Positions 48,220-59,879 of a stretch of DNA of 64,000 nt are shown here, piece after piece. Position 1 is the stretch's first letter; every line of letters starts with the position of its first letter. A program made the translations under genes and the position numbers. The notes under the pieces were generated by a model. It saw only the letters and a program-made list of their open reading frames with translations. It searched no databases and was not told where the DNA came from. Origin of the DNA: Liolophura sinensis (Eukaryota; Mollusca; Polyplacophora; Chitonida; Chitonidae); contig NC_088295.1 in the NCBI RefSeq assembly GCF_032854445.1, forward strand, positions 74,366,028-74,430,027, read 5' to 3'.

Positions 48220-48370
48220 TACATAGAATTACATTCGTCTTCCCAAGAAACGGAAGTTGTAATGGGGGTCTGTGTCCTTCTAACCCCAACTTCCCATATA
48301 TGCGCGAGCACCCTACGCGGAACTCCCGAGAACTCATAGGCCCGTATATGAGGACTTGCTGATAACGGTG
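48220..48370 (-). repeat. Inverted repeat pair, right copy
   Basis: The reverse complement reads ATGAGTTCTCGGGAGTTCCG, TGCTCGCGCATATATGGGAA and CAGACCCCCATTACAACTTC, matching 47657-47850. The two copies are separated by about 370 bp. A foldback element, or two insertions of one GC-richer repeat, would explain it. Confidence 0.65.
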
Positions 48371-49212
48371 CCGTATTATACCAAAACATCTGAACTCAGA
48401 ATCGAGCCTGGTCCTCCTTATCCTACCAGGTGCAATCGAACTTTAAATGCCTTTAAATAGACGTTCTAGGCCCCTATTGCTATTTTGTTTGAGCTGTTAC
48501 AAAAAAGGCAAACAAAATATAAGAAACAGATATTAATTACGATCGGTTGAACGACATGCATAAGAATTCATGTGCTGCAGTTTTCAAAAGATGTGCCTAA
48601 ACCTACTGGTTTAATTTAGAACAACTTCAAACCTTCCAGAATTTTCATTCAACTTTTATGTCATTGTTTAGGCAATATAGAGCCGCTCTTATTCGAACTC
48701 AGTGAGTTTTTATCACAGTATCCGTTCACATTAGCTAATAACACTAACCCTACTATACCTACACTCAAAAAATTAATGTGTTAATTTTAACAGAAAATCT
48801 GTTGTCTGAGTGATGCTAGAATGTATTTTGCCATTGCAGCAGACTGTTTTGTTACCGGTATATATAACACACATGTTCTGTTAATTCAACGTAAAGATTC
48901 TATCAGACTTTCAGGATATTGTGTTGAATATGACTGAAAATTGCACAGTGTTATAATAACAGGATACATTCTAGCATCATTCAGACAGCTAGGTACATGT
49001 ACATGTATGCTCCCTGGTAATTCCCCAGCCCTTTTCTTATATGCTCGCAGGTTCAAATCCTGCGAGAAAGTACTAAATATGCTCTTCGGTTCAAAGGGGT
49101 GGGTATGCCGCAAATGCTCATACTTTCTTACTTCATAAACAGTATACTGCCTGAGCTCAAGTGGAAATATTCAACTATGCATGCACGCGTTCTCCGCGGT
49201 GATCGATACGCT

Positions 49213-49387
49213 AAAGATGGTTTGAAATGGTAGCCATCTTTGAGGTAAGTTTGTGTATTGTCCACTGAGTGTCTATTGTTAGAGGTGTCATAAGCTGGGC
49301 AGAGGTGCGTGGCTGGTAAGGGCATAAAATGGGCAATAGGCCTACGCACAAACGTACGCCAAAGATGGCTGCCATTGCAAACCATCT
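49213..49387. repeat. Long hairpin-forming inverted repeat
   Basis: The left arm 49213-49255 (AAAGATGGTTTGAAATGGTA and on) is the near-perfect reverse complement of the right arm 49347-49387 (CACAAACGTACGCCAAAGAT and on, ending CAAACCATCT). Arms of about 42 bp flank a spacer of about 90 bp. The left arm contains a smaller palindrome, AAAGATGG...CCATCTTT. Confidence 0.8.
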
Positions 49388-51619
49388 ATATGCACCAACA
49401 TGCGCAATTCCTTTCAGTTTATCGTCTGACCTTTATGTACGGTCGAGATCGCAATAACTCACAACTTGGCAATGAACCTGATGTCTGCTTTAGTACTTGT
49501 GATTAATAAGGGTATAGTTAGGGTTATCAATCTCTCTGTAGGGGAGACACTTGAAAACCCGTGCCTCAGTTGAGATAATTGACAAAACCATCGTTGACCT
49601 GCGTGCACGGATAACAGTATAACAGTTCTAACAGCACCATAGACTTTACCCGCTGGTAAGGTGGACTGGACAGAGCATCATAACGGATACACAGTAACGT
49701 TATTATCCACAGCGTTGGCGCCTGAAGTCGGTACACATTGCAAATAATGTTCAGCAATACAGATCAGAACAGAATCTATATTCAATCTATTTTCAGTGTT
49801 ACTGAAACAATTATCTATCGAATAACCAGCAAACAAAAACGATACTTCAAACAATATATCGGCTTATGAAGAAAAGCCAAAGATTATATTCCAATGATAC
49901 ATGATGGTCAATTTGCGGATTTGATTGTGTACAAACTTTATATAAATACAGGTTTTGACATATTCTATATTGTCATTGTTTTTGAATTGATAATTATTGG
50001 GTTCTCTGAGGGTTCTTTCGGGGTTCTCATATGAACTACTAGTATATTGGTGCACAATTGTCGTGTGTGTTCTTAATCAGTCTTGACAAGAGGCTGTATT
50101 TCACCGTTTACGAGTGACCGTTTATCAGCTATCACAAAGCTGTAGTCTTTTATACTGCCTTCCTGCATATACAGGATTCTGCTGGTTGTACAAGCATCCG
50201 CGAGCATTGTTTAATGTGTTTGTGTCTTAAATGTGATGACAATTCAGCATTTTCAGTAATTGTAGACGCCTAAAACATTGCAGTTAACATCAGTGCATAG
50301 TTTTCTTTAGCTGTCTCTGCTTATCAGTTATGGTGTGAGAGGACATCTAAAGCATCTGTTGTTATTTAAGCAATTATTTGAACAGCTCTAATGAAAGCCT
50401 GAATTAAATGGGCAAGAGACTGGTTACGTGTGACCGACTGTCACACTGTCACAGCTGCTCGAGTTTTGTTCTCTGTGTTGTTGTCTTTTATATTCGTACT
50501 ATATCAGACATTTTGCTCAGATAAGATTTTTTCGGCCCAGTCAGAGCGATCAGGGTCTGTAAGATCATGAAGGAAAGATGAACCTATGTATACGTGTGGT
50601 TATTCTGCTCTCTCATAAAACGCCCTCATAAATAGTCGATAAACTCCAAAGCTATTCTCTTATCACAAAGCCATCCACTCTGTCTGAATTCCCATATCAC
50701 CCCGGCCTTGTAGATCGTAACCATTGTAAACAGCGAGCCATCCGAAATTTGACGATCTGGTCGTCTCAACAGATCGCCGCCTGTTAATACAGGTGTAACT
50801 GAAAGGTGAAACAGACTACAGTATGAAGGTGCTACAGGTAAGACAAAATTTTTACATCTACAATGTATATGTAGACCTATATACATACATGGGTATAGGA
50901 ACTGGCAGGAAGAAGCAAGATACAAGACTATCAAGTAAAAAGAAGACTTTAGGAGTAGCAGTTATTCAGTTACTGGCGTTAATCCTGGAACTGCTCGTTC
51001 ATACTCATACCAGACGACACAAAAGCCTTTGCTATTCCTTGGTAATTCTTCTCTATTTGTCAGGGAAATAGCTTATTTGTAACAATTTTTTTAATACATG
51101 TAGTGGCATTTGCGCTAGTCGAGCTTGAGCTGATTCTTGGCAAGTCAGTTCAATTTATGTCTATCGAAACATCTTTCAAAAGCTTTGTGTTATTTATGTA
51201 AATTTTCTTTTTGGTACTAAGTTAATAGTTAAATTACATGAAACTGTCGCCTTGAATGCAAGATTAGAAAGCACATGAGACTGCTGTTAATACTCAGGGT
51301 TGTGTGTAAACGTTTAATACTACATGTACATTAAGCTTTAGGTTCTAGAATTAATTCTGGCAGACGTTTCGTTTATGGGATATCGTCCTTGGGAAAGGGG
51401 TCTTTTATATAGGCTCATAATCACGAAGACGTTCGGCATAAACATGGGGAAGAGTAAAAAGAGAACTTGAATAGCCTGATTTGATTTGATTTGTTTATTC
51501 ACCAGTGTATTAAAGACCCACTATAGACACTGACATCACATATTCATAAATATTATATACACGAAGGAGTTAAGTACACTGGCGAGATTAAATCTCAAGA
51601 GAGCTTGTTCTATCCCGAT

Positions 51620-51836
51620 TTATTTATTTATTTGATTTATTTGATTGATGTTTTACGCCGTACTCAAAAATATTTCACTTATACGACGGCGGCCACATTA
51701 CGGTGGGAGGAAACCGGGCAGAGCCCGGGGGAAGCCCACGAACATGCGTAGGAAGCCAGCATGAGCTGGACTTCAACTCACAGTGACCGCATTCGTGAGA
51801 AGCTCCTGGGTCATTGCGCCGCGCTGGCGTGCCCTG
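51620..51836 (-). repeat. SINE family 1, near full length
   Basis: Reversed tail TTTATTTATTTATTTGATTT, GTTTTACGCCGTACTCAAAA, the core CGGCGGCCACATTACGGTGG, AGCCAGCATGAGCTGGACTT, CAACTCACAGTGACCGCATT and a head ending GCGCCGCGCTGGCGTGCCC. A short stretch of the core is deleted. Confidence 0.9.
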
Positions 51837-52049
51837 ATTGAGAAACATTAAAATTATGCAATGGCCGATTTTAACAAAGGCTTTTTGGAAGGCGATGGTG
51901 TAAATAAAAAAAATATATACATAGCGTGGAAGCACAAACAAGATATGAAGAGAAGAAATAGCAAAAAATCGTGTGCTATGAATAGTGTCTCAGTACATCA
52001 ATGAACATCACTGGCTATTATTCGATTGTTGACAAAGTATGATTTAAGC

Positions 52050-53650
52050 TTAGATTTCAAAAGAGATTTTGAGGATATAGAACGTATGCAGATGGGCAGT
52101 TTGTTCCATTCCTGGGAACCCGTACACTTCATAGAATAATGAGAGATTAGATTTATGGACAGACTTATTAAGATCGAAAGTATATGATCTTGTTACATAA
52201 TTGTGGACTGTAGAGTGTTTAGACATATAATTAGTGAAACTTATGGGATTTGTTCTGGATGGTAGAAGTAACTGTGGACCAGTAATAAGACAGAAAATAT
52301 ATTTAGATCTAAAAAGAGGGAGGATTGGCATATCACGAAACAAAGGAAAGGTGTGATCAGGGCGATTAGAAAGTGAGACGGCACGAATAGCCTGGGCAAG
52401 TTGTAGGGATTTCAAATGGGTGGGAAATGTATTACTCCAGATAGTGACTCCATCAGAAGGATAAGCATAAATTATAGAATAACAAACGATGAATAACTAG
52501 TGTTTTTGTTTTTTTGTTTTTTTTTTTTGTTTACACAATACTTTGTATGGTATAGTACACCTATGTTCCTTGACACTTTGGAACAGACATAGTTAATACG
52601 GTCTATTCAGTTCAGTTTTTCATTAAAAATTATTCCGAGAAATTAAAATTTAGAAACTCCTTCAACCGTTGCACAAAGAATGGTAAGTTGAAGAAGGAAA
52701 GTTTGCCTTAGCTTTGTTGCCGGTCGAATTAACATCAATTTGGTTTTGCTTATATTCAAGGACAAACGGTATAAATAGAACCAAGTGCGGAGTTTATCTC
52801 ATTCTCTTGGCATCGTATTGATAGCTGCAGCGGCACCGTTAGAAAAACATATAGTATTAGTGTCATTTGCAAATAACATAAAATGGAGAATACTACTAAC
52901 GTTAGAGATGTCATTAATATACAGAAGGAAAAGAATGGGACCGAGAATAGAGCCTTGAGGAGCATCATGTACGACAGGTTCAGTTTGAGAGAGAGTGTCA
53001 TTGAAAGATACTACTTGACTACTGTTGCATAAAGGGCTCCTAAAGCATTCATTGAACACGCTTCGAAATCCATGATGTTCGAGTTCATTTAAGAGTATAG
53101 TGTGACTTGCCCTGTCAAAGGCCATGGACAGGTAAAGGAAGGTGAAAATTGTTGATTTTCTCTTACATTACTTAGTTTATCGTATAGAAAACCTGCTGCA
53201 AAAAAGGTAGAGTGGTTGGATCTGAAGCCATACTGCTTCGTGTATAAATATTATTACTCTTCATATACGTAAGAATCATATTTGTAATTAACCTTTTTTT
53301 ACTTAAAATTAATAGACAGGCATAACTTAAGCAGTTTTAAAGCAGTCAGGGAAAGGACCTGTAGAGAATGAAAGATTAGCAATATAGGCTGAAGGGGCAG
53401 AGATGTAATTGGATACAAGCTTGAGAATAGACATCCGAATGCCATCAAGTCCAGGTGCAGCGGATGGTTTAAGAATGTGGATGACATGCTGAACATCTGT
53501 CTGTGTTACAGGAGCGAAATTAAAATCACTTTCTAAAGGACCACCAAGGTAATCTGAAAAACTGTCGTCGGTGGTTGCTACAGAGCTAGCGCCAATAATA
53601 CTGAAGGAAAAGGGCAATTTATAGTTGACCCAGTAGCCTCTCACCAATGC
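52050..53650 (-). mobile_element. Decayed non-LTR retrotransposon (LINE), reverse transcriptase region
   Basis: Minus-strand fragments in order of translation. 53647-53327 encodes the RT N-terminal part with PSAAPGLDGI and a stretch on the FSTGPFPDCFK theme. 53125-52799 encodes the palm region with MAFDRASHTILL, PQGSILGPILFLLYINDI and FANDT in place of the usual FADDT. 52415-52050 resembles the C-terminal tail of the same ORF. The fragments are in different frames, so the ORF is broken by frameshifts and a deletion. A loss of one catalytic Asp in the FADD box (D to N) also argues for inactivity. No endonuclease domain or 5' end was found. The RT motifs fit jockey/CR1-type elements; the exact clade is uncertain. 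Confidence 0.85.
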
Positions 53651-53762
53651 GGTCGTAGTGAGTTCAAGTACAGCTCATGCTGGCTTCCTCTACGGCCGTA
53701 CGTGGGAGAGTCTCCCAGTCAACCTGTGAGTCGTCGTGGGTTTCCCCCGGCAGTCTGCCGTC
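53625..53762 (+). repeat. SINE family 1, 3' truncated
   Basis: Head with CCTCTCACCAATGCGGTCGT, a B box (GTGAGTTCAAGTACAGCTCA) and core TACGGCCGTACGTGGGAGAG to TTTCCCCCGGCAGTCTGCC. It then runs into the satellite-like array, so the tail was lost or replaced at the junction. Confidence 0.85.
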
Positions 53763-53799
53763 TTCCATCTCTGTTTAAAGAGATCAGAAATCTGACGAC

Positions 53800-54500
53800 A
53801 GACAATACAATGTTCACGACGAGATAGAAGGTTGTGTAGCTCTCTGCCTGAGGAGAGTACATGTATCTTTGATGTGCTCTCCTCACGACAGACCATACAA
53901 GGTCTACAGTTTGACGAGATGGAAGGGTATATAGCTCTGAGGAGAGTACATGTAGCTTTGATGTGCTCTCCTCACGACACACCATACTTGGTCTATAGTT
54001 TGACGAGATGGAAGGCTAGTTAGCTCTCTGCCTGAGGAGACTACATTTAGCTTTGATGTGCTCTCCCTAAAACAGACCATACAAAGTCTATAGTTTGACG
54101 AGATGGAAGGCTATATAGCTCTCCTCACGACAGACCATACAAGGACTGTAGTTTGACGAGATGAAAGGCTAGTTAGTTCTCTGCCTGAGGAGAGTACATG
54201 TAGCTTTGATGTGCTCTCCACACGACACACCGTACAAGGCCTATAGTTTCATAGATGGAAGGGTATATAGCTCTCTGCCTGAGGAGAGTACATGTAGATT
54301 TGATGTGCTCTCCTCACGACAGACCATACAAAGTCTATAGTTTGACGAGATGGAAGGCTATATAACTCTCTGCCTGAGGAGAGTAAATGTAGCTTTGATG
54401 TGCTATCGAGATGGAATGTTCGATGTGCTCGCAAGCTTTGATGTGCTCTCGTCTCGACAGACCATACACGGTCAAAATATTCACAACGAGATGATGGCTA
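53800..54500 (+). repeat. Satellite-like tandem array
   Basis: About eight variable units, roughly 60-100 bp each. They share GACGAGATGGAAGGCTATAT, AGCTCTCTGCCTGAGGAGAG, TACATGTAGCTTTGATGTGC and ACGACAGACCATACAAGG. Some units have internal deletions (near 54,110 and 54,410). It has apparent open frames on the minus strand, but these follow the repeat and are not genes. Confidence 0.9.
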
Positions 54501-56222
54501 TATAGTCTTCTATCAGAACAGAGTAGCTTGAATGTACACGATCTCTCGTCACGTTAAATCATAAACTCCTGTCTGTTCACAGGTAAATTCAAGGTTGTTG
54601 TTCTCTAAGTGTTGAGAGTGGCTTTGATGTAGATACATCGCTGTTTGTAGTTTACGTGTACCAAAGTACATCCAGGACAGTGTCGCAACAATGACATTTG
54701 AAGTTTTTTTTATCACTGATACACATATATGTTACCGACCGCCACTATACCTGTTATCAGAATGGGTTCAAGTTTAATAGTACACTTCATATTCTTTATT
54801 ACTTTGACCTGATTTGAACACCGGAAACAAACCTGGCTATCTGTGTCATCTTTGAGGTTTGCTAGTTCAGTTTGTTCTGCTTATCCAACAGAGCCACCCA
54901 GTTTAGAGGTGTTCTTCTTTTGGGAATGATGTAGATTTACTGTTTTTACTAGGTGCATTTTTGATATACGCATGTGACCGAACATCAGCCAATTGCTTTC
55001 TTGTAACTAAGGAATCGAGCTTTTATATTGCCCTTTGTCAGATTTCAACGTTTGTGAGTTAAGGTTTTAGTGCCCAGTGTTTCACATGTTTCACGTGTAG
55101 TTAGGATTTTTTAAGAAAATTCTTCCCACACCAACTCTCTTATGTTTTAACTTCTCGGTTTTTACGTTCTGACTTTTGCTTAAAAGTCTCCCGGACGGTT
55201 CTCAATAAATCAAACAACTAAACAAGACATGTAAGCATTCTCTTTAGATTTAGTTTTGTCCCCAACTCTGCGCAAATGCCAACGAAAAAACGCCTGTGGA
55301 TGTGTAGTCTGATATATTCTTAATCTTGATACGCAATTGTTTAAAGTTAAGGAGAAAATGATTTCCCATGTTATACCTGTAAAATATATCTGAACTCAAC
55401 TCCAAGTCTTTGAGAAAAGACTGAGAAAATTCTTCCGAATCTGATATTATACACTGTAACAGCCTGCTTTGCAAGGAAATCATCGTGGCAACCATTGTTG
55501 AAGTGTTAACATTTGTATAATCCATCAAGTGATAATACCGAGTCTTCCCCTTCCATGCTTAGTTCATTGAATACAGTGTAAGATGTCACGTCATGTGACA
55601 TAATTTCTAACGCTGTTTCATTTGAATTTCATTTTATTTTCAATTATATATGCGTTTTATAAATGAAACTTTCCAGACTCAATTCAGGACAACCCATGAG
55701 TAAAGATTTACATTATAGGATGTCTTTCTTTCACCGATCTTACGGAAAAGTAGAGATGTGAAGGAAGTGTTGCTAACAGGTTGGTCTTGGGCTAAGTATC
55801 AATCAATTAAATTTTGGTGGTGATCAGAATCAATATACGGCTCAAGGCATGTTCAATTCTTCACCACTGGCAAAAGGAGAGAAATGCAGAGTATTGTCCT
55901 TTTGATATGGATGGATTAACAGATATAGCCCGGAGTAGTTTTGGCGTCATCAACTGTTGGCGATGAAGTGACGAACGTCTGGCACTTAAACGTTTACTCG
56001 CAATCAATATTTATGGAAGACAGGCGAGCGATGTCAAACAAATTTCACATTTGATCATCTAAACAAACATGCGTCAGTTACTGACGGTTTATACGCGTAA
56101 TTTAAATTGCCACCAATGACTCGGGAACAGTGCGTGCGTGAAAGTCATGGAATAACATTTTGGCAAGATGAATGTAAAAATTTAGGTTCACTATGTTATT
56201 ACTTGATTATTTTCTGTTTTAG

Positions 56223-56516
56223 GGCCGAAAATGGACATTGTTGTTGTCCATAATTGTGACGTGTGTGCATGCCAAAGCGGTGGACTCCGATGATTTGTCA
56301 TGGAAGATAGACGGAATCAAATATTCCGACATCCCTGTGGAGTTTCGACTAGCCGCTTACATGCTCGAGGTACGCTCTAACCTCTTGGCATGTCGACACA
56401 GATCTAGGGATTTACCAGCCACTTGTCCAAATCAAGAATGTGTGGATGTTTTGAAGAAATATGAAGACTGGCGAGAAGCAAATGGTTATGGTATTGCCAG
56501 CGGACGATGGGGCTAA
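56223..56516 (+). CDS. Small secreted protein, 3' terminal exon, C-terminal GRWG
   Basis: Terminal exon preceded by a good acceptor (TTATTTTCTGTTTTAG). The frame starts GRKW and runs into a hydrophobic stretch LLLSIIVTCVHA, which reads as the rest of a signal peptide whose methionine lies in an unidentified upstream exon. The mature part is about 79 aa with three cysteines (in LLACRH, ATCPNQEC) and ends SGRWG before the stop TAA. A C-terminal Gly at the stop is a substrate for amidation, so the product could end in GRW-amide. A basic run (RHRSR) offers a possible processing site, leaving a C-terminal peptide of about 35 residues. I do not recognise the family. A neuropeptide or hormone precursor is an inference; a non-signalling secreted protein is equally possible. 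Confidence 0.65.
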   Translation, partial: GRKWTLLLSIIVTCVHAKAVDSDDLSWKIDGIKYSDIPVEFRLAAYMLEVRSNLLACRHRSRDLPATCPNQECVDVLKKYEDWREANGYGIASGRWG

Positions 56517-56675
56517 GTCCCAAGCTGAAGGAATGGAATGCAATGTGCTCTAAGACAATTTAATGTTCGTTGTGTTGCTGATGTGGTATCGCCAGTTTAT
56601 AGCATTTTCTTTTTGACTAGTACGCAATCTTTCCCTTTTATAAACTGCAAACAGCAAAAGGAACAATAAGAGGTT

Positions 56676-56681
56676 AATAAA
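56676..56681 (+). terminator. Poly(A) signal of the secreted-protein gene
   Basis: AATAAA about 160 bp after the stop at 56516. It supports reading 56223-56516 as a terminal exon. Confidence 0.55.
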
Positions 56682-57499
56682 TGTGCTAAGTTTTTAGGTT
56701 TTGTCTTCGTTACAACAATGATAAAATTTGATTAAAATAATTCAGTTACAAAATCTTAAGCAGTGTTTTTAAGCACGTCGATTTTAAAGAACCGATAGGA
56801 CAGTTTACAATTTCCTTGCAATGTAGAGTTGTTAACAAAGACAACATCATACGAAATGACATTATGGCACTGTTTTATGTCATATTTTCTTTCAATGTTC
56901 TTGATGTGAAACTGGCGAAATCCAAAAGTTTACTGCCTACTAAACAACTTTTAATACAAATCACATGGTGTTATTCTATACAGGACATGACGGGGGCAGA
57001 ATTAGTGGGAGCTTTCTTCATTAAGCCACACGTCATATAGCATTTGACAGATGCGTTATTTTGATAGTGGGGTTTCTTTGTTACGTGTAAGTCTGTACTT
57101 GAAGCAGTCTGTTTGCCATCTGGTATTCCAAAAGATAAAGGTAAATGACTTAAATATTTCCTTGTTCACCAGTTGATGAAGTTATTATATCTCAGCATTG
57201 CGCGCTTATGAAGTTGTCACTTCTTATCATGTACGTATTAACGATGTTAAAAGAAAAATGTTAACAATGTATAACACATTCTTACTTCCCCTCCCCCACC
57301 TCCACCACTTCCCACGACTGAAAAATACTGATGCCAGTTGTCTAACTCCGAGCATTAAAAGTCATGCTTTAGAATTGGCTTTAATACGGACTACGGCACA
57401 TCTTCACTGCATCACGATAAAACAGGCGTGAAACTTTTATATTATATGCAGTCATGGAAAACTGTAACAGTCTTTAAATTTTTATCTACCTTCTTTGGA

Positions 57500-57625
57500 T
57501 TATTTATTTCTACATTATTTGATTCTTGTTTTACCTCATGCTCAAGACTTTATTCCTTATATTCGATGGCGGTCATCTTATGGATGAAAGAAACCGGACC
57601 GCTATGGGATAATCCACGAAACTTT
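57500..57625 (-). repeat. SINE family 1, strongly diverged
   Basis: TTTATTTCTACATTATTTGA, then TTACCTCATGCTCAAGACTT, TTCGATGGCGGTCATCTTAT and GAAACCGGACCGCTATGGGA follow the family 1 order with many substitutions. The open frame at 57428-57805 runs across it and is therefore not a gene. Confidence 0.65.
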
Positions 57626-58554
57626 AGTAAGATTTCCTACCTGCGATATACAGACGTGCACACCATACTAGTCAATAAGAACAACGTGTATTCAATGAAC
57701 GGTAAGACTGCGCAAGCTTCTCCTCGAGCGTTTTCCCACCTCTTATTGCACCTCTTATCGTGTGTTTATTTAAAACCCATTTGCTCTGTACTTTATCTGT
57801 GCTGATATTGGGATTTACGTCTGACTTAACCTTTAATCCATTTATTCACTAGTAACCGTCCCAGGAGAATAGTATTCATGCCGCTGCCGGGTGAAATGAG
57901 TGAAGCACTACTATAACTCTTCAGCGATAAGGTGTCATCCTCAAACTCAGAACGTAAATAACTCCCTTAAGTCATTTGTTTGATCGATTTTGTGATTAAG
58001 AGCTGTCTAAATCAGACGTGTTTGCCTTCGTGTTAATCTTCAGCTTTAACCCTTGTTGTCCTGTTGGTATTTTCAGACCTTACAAAATGACATGCACAAC
58101 AACTACTTTTTGAGTACCTTATGGAAGCTTATGAGGTTATCATATATGATGCTAAATTTAGCCAATAGAGCGAAGATAACTGTCATGTTTATTAAGCAAT
58201 GGAATGGTTGTGACACAGATGTCTGTTTTTAGCTAGATTAGGGCTGCTACCACATGTCACTTCAACACTGACCTTGAGTTTGAGGTGATAACTCAATTAG
58301 TTTTGCTGTTGGCCTGCTTTAATTGTACACCTTGTTAGACTACTGTTACCTACGCAAAGAAATTATGCTTTAATTTGTTTTCTGTCCGTATGTCTGCCTG
58401 TCTGCATGTCTGTCTGTCTGTCTGTCCGCCTGCCTGACTGTCAGCAGCCCCAAGGAAATGTCATGAAAGGATTTGGATGAGGGCTTGGAAGCAAACATGA
58501 ATCCACTGAGGTCACCATTATAAGATAGTACGCAGTACAATAGTATTGCCTCTT

Positions 58555-59085
58555 TGTAATGGGGGAATTTGTCCCTTTGTCTGTAAAATGGGAGAATTTG
58601 TTCCTTTGTCTGTAGTGGGCGAATTTGTTAATTGATCTATAATAGGGGAACTTGTTCCGTTGTCTGTAACAGGGGAATTTGTTCCTTTATCTGTAGTGGG
58701 GAGGATTTGTTCGTTTGTCTGTAGAGCGGAAATTTGTTCCTTTGTCTGTAATGTGGGAATTTGTTCCTTTGTCTGTAGTGGGCGAATTTATACCTTTGTC
58801 TGTAGTGGGGGGGGGGGGGGGTCCCTTGTCTATAGTGGGGAAATTTGTCCCTTTGTCTGTAGTGGGCGATTTTGTTCCTTTGTAGTATGGGAATTTGTTG
58901 CTTTGTCTGTAGTGGGCTATTTGTCCCTTTGTCTGTAGCAGGAGAATTTGTTCCCTTTGTAATGGGAGATTTTGTTCCTTTGACTATAGTATGGGAATTT
59001 GCTCCTTTGTCCGCAGTCTGGGAATTTGTTGCTTTGTCTGTAGTGGGTTATTTGTACCTTCGTTTGTAGTGGGGGGGATTTGTCT
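58555..59085 (+). repeat. Tandem array of GGGAATTTGTTCCTTTGTCT units
   Basis: Around 17 units of 24-38 bp of the form GGGAATTTGTTCCTTTGTCT followed by GTAGTG or GTAATG. One unit contains a G12-type run at about 58,807. The array stays open in one plus-strand frame, giving a repetitive translation, but that is expected from the unit and I see no gene. Confidence 0.9.
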
Positions 59086-59719
59086 TTTTAGCTGTGGCAG
59101 ACGTTTGTGTTCTTAGACTGCCCTCTCAGGCTGCTTTTTCATTTCACAAAACACAACATACAGGCTGCAATTCGCACGTAAGTACGTGTTTATGCACCTG
59201 TATATATAAGCATGTACCGGTGAAAGAATTTTTGGACAGATATCTGAGGGTTACATCACAATTTGATTTCTACAGAGACACAAGTCACTTGATAATGGAA
59301 CAGATGAACTGTGGCATTGGCATTCCATTTTTGGCTACGAAGTTACGAAGTTTAAGCATTGAGCTAAATAATGGAACTACATATACACATTAACATTTAG
59401 CATGTAAGGGTTTCCTTGTAATAAGAAATTCGATGGACTAAAATATCTTGCGCTATTTGAGGGGCAATATGGAATCCAACATCCAACAACTCTTTCATCT
59501 GTCACCTCCATTTACAATTCCCACGATAATGAATATGGCGGCCCTTATCCTCACTGATCACCCACTGATCAGACACCAGAGCATGCACGGGGTTATGATT
59601 CTGATTGCATTATACTTGAAGGCTAGATGACCGAAATAATTTGAAGTCGACACCTTTAGATATAGACTCTATACAGATTTAGAGATTAATTTATATCTGA
59701 CGAAAATGGTGATCACTTT

Positions 59720-59725
59720 TTTATT
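59720..59725 (-). terminator. Possible poly(A) signal of the Gly-rich/cysteine gene
   Basis: TTTATT on the plus strand (AATAAA on the minus), about 155 bp beyond the stop codon at 59880. It lies in a T-rich run, so support is modest. Confidence 0.4.
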
Positions 59726-59879
59726 ATTTACTCGACATTTCCAGACCCATGGCAGGAAAGCCGATTACAATATATTCCCGGATGTCCCTTGGTTTCCGCG
59801 GTATTGGTTGTACAGTACAATGGTTGACGATACAGTTTTCTAAAGTGACTTTAGTTGAGGATTTGTGCATTGGTTGTGA

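Noticed and set aside
49045..49075. tRNA T-arm-like stem-loop GCAGGTTCAAATCCTGC
   Set aside because: The T-arm is perfect, but no matching acceptor, D or anticodon stems are found upstream; taken as chance or a SINE crumb.
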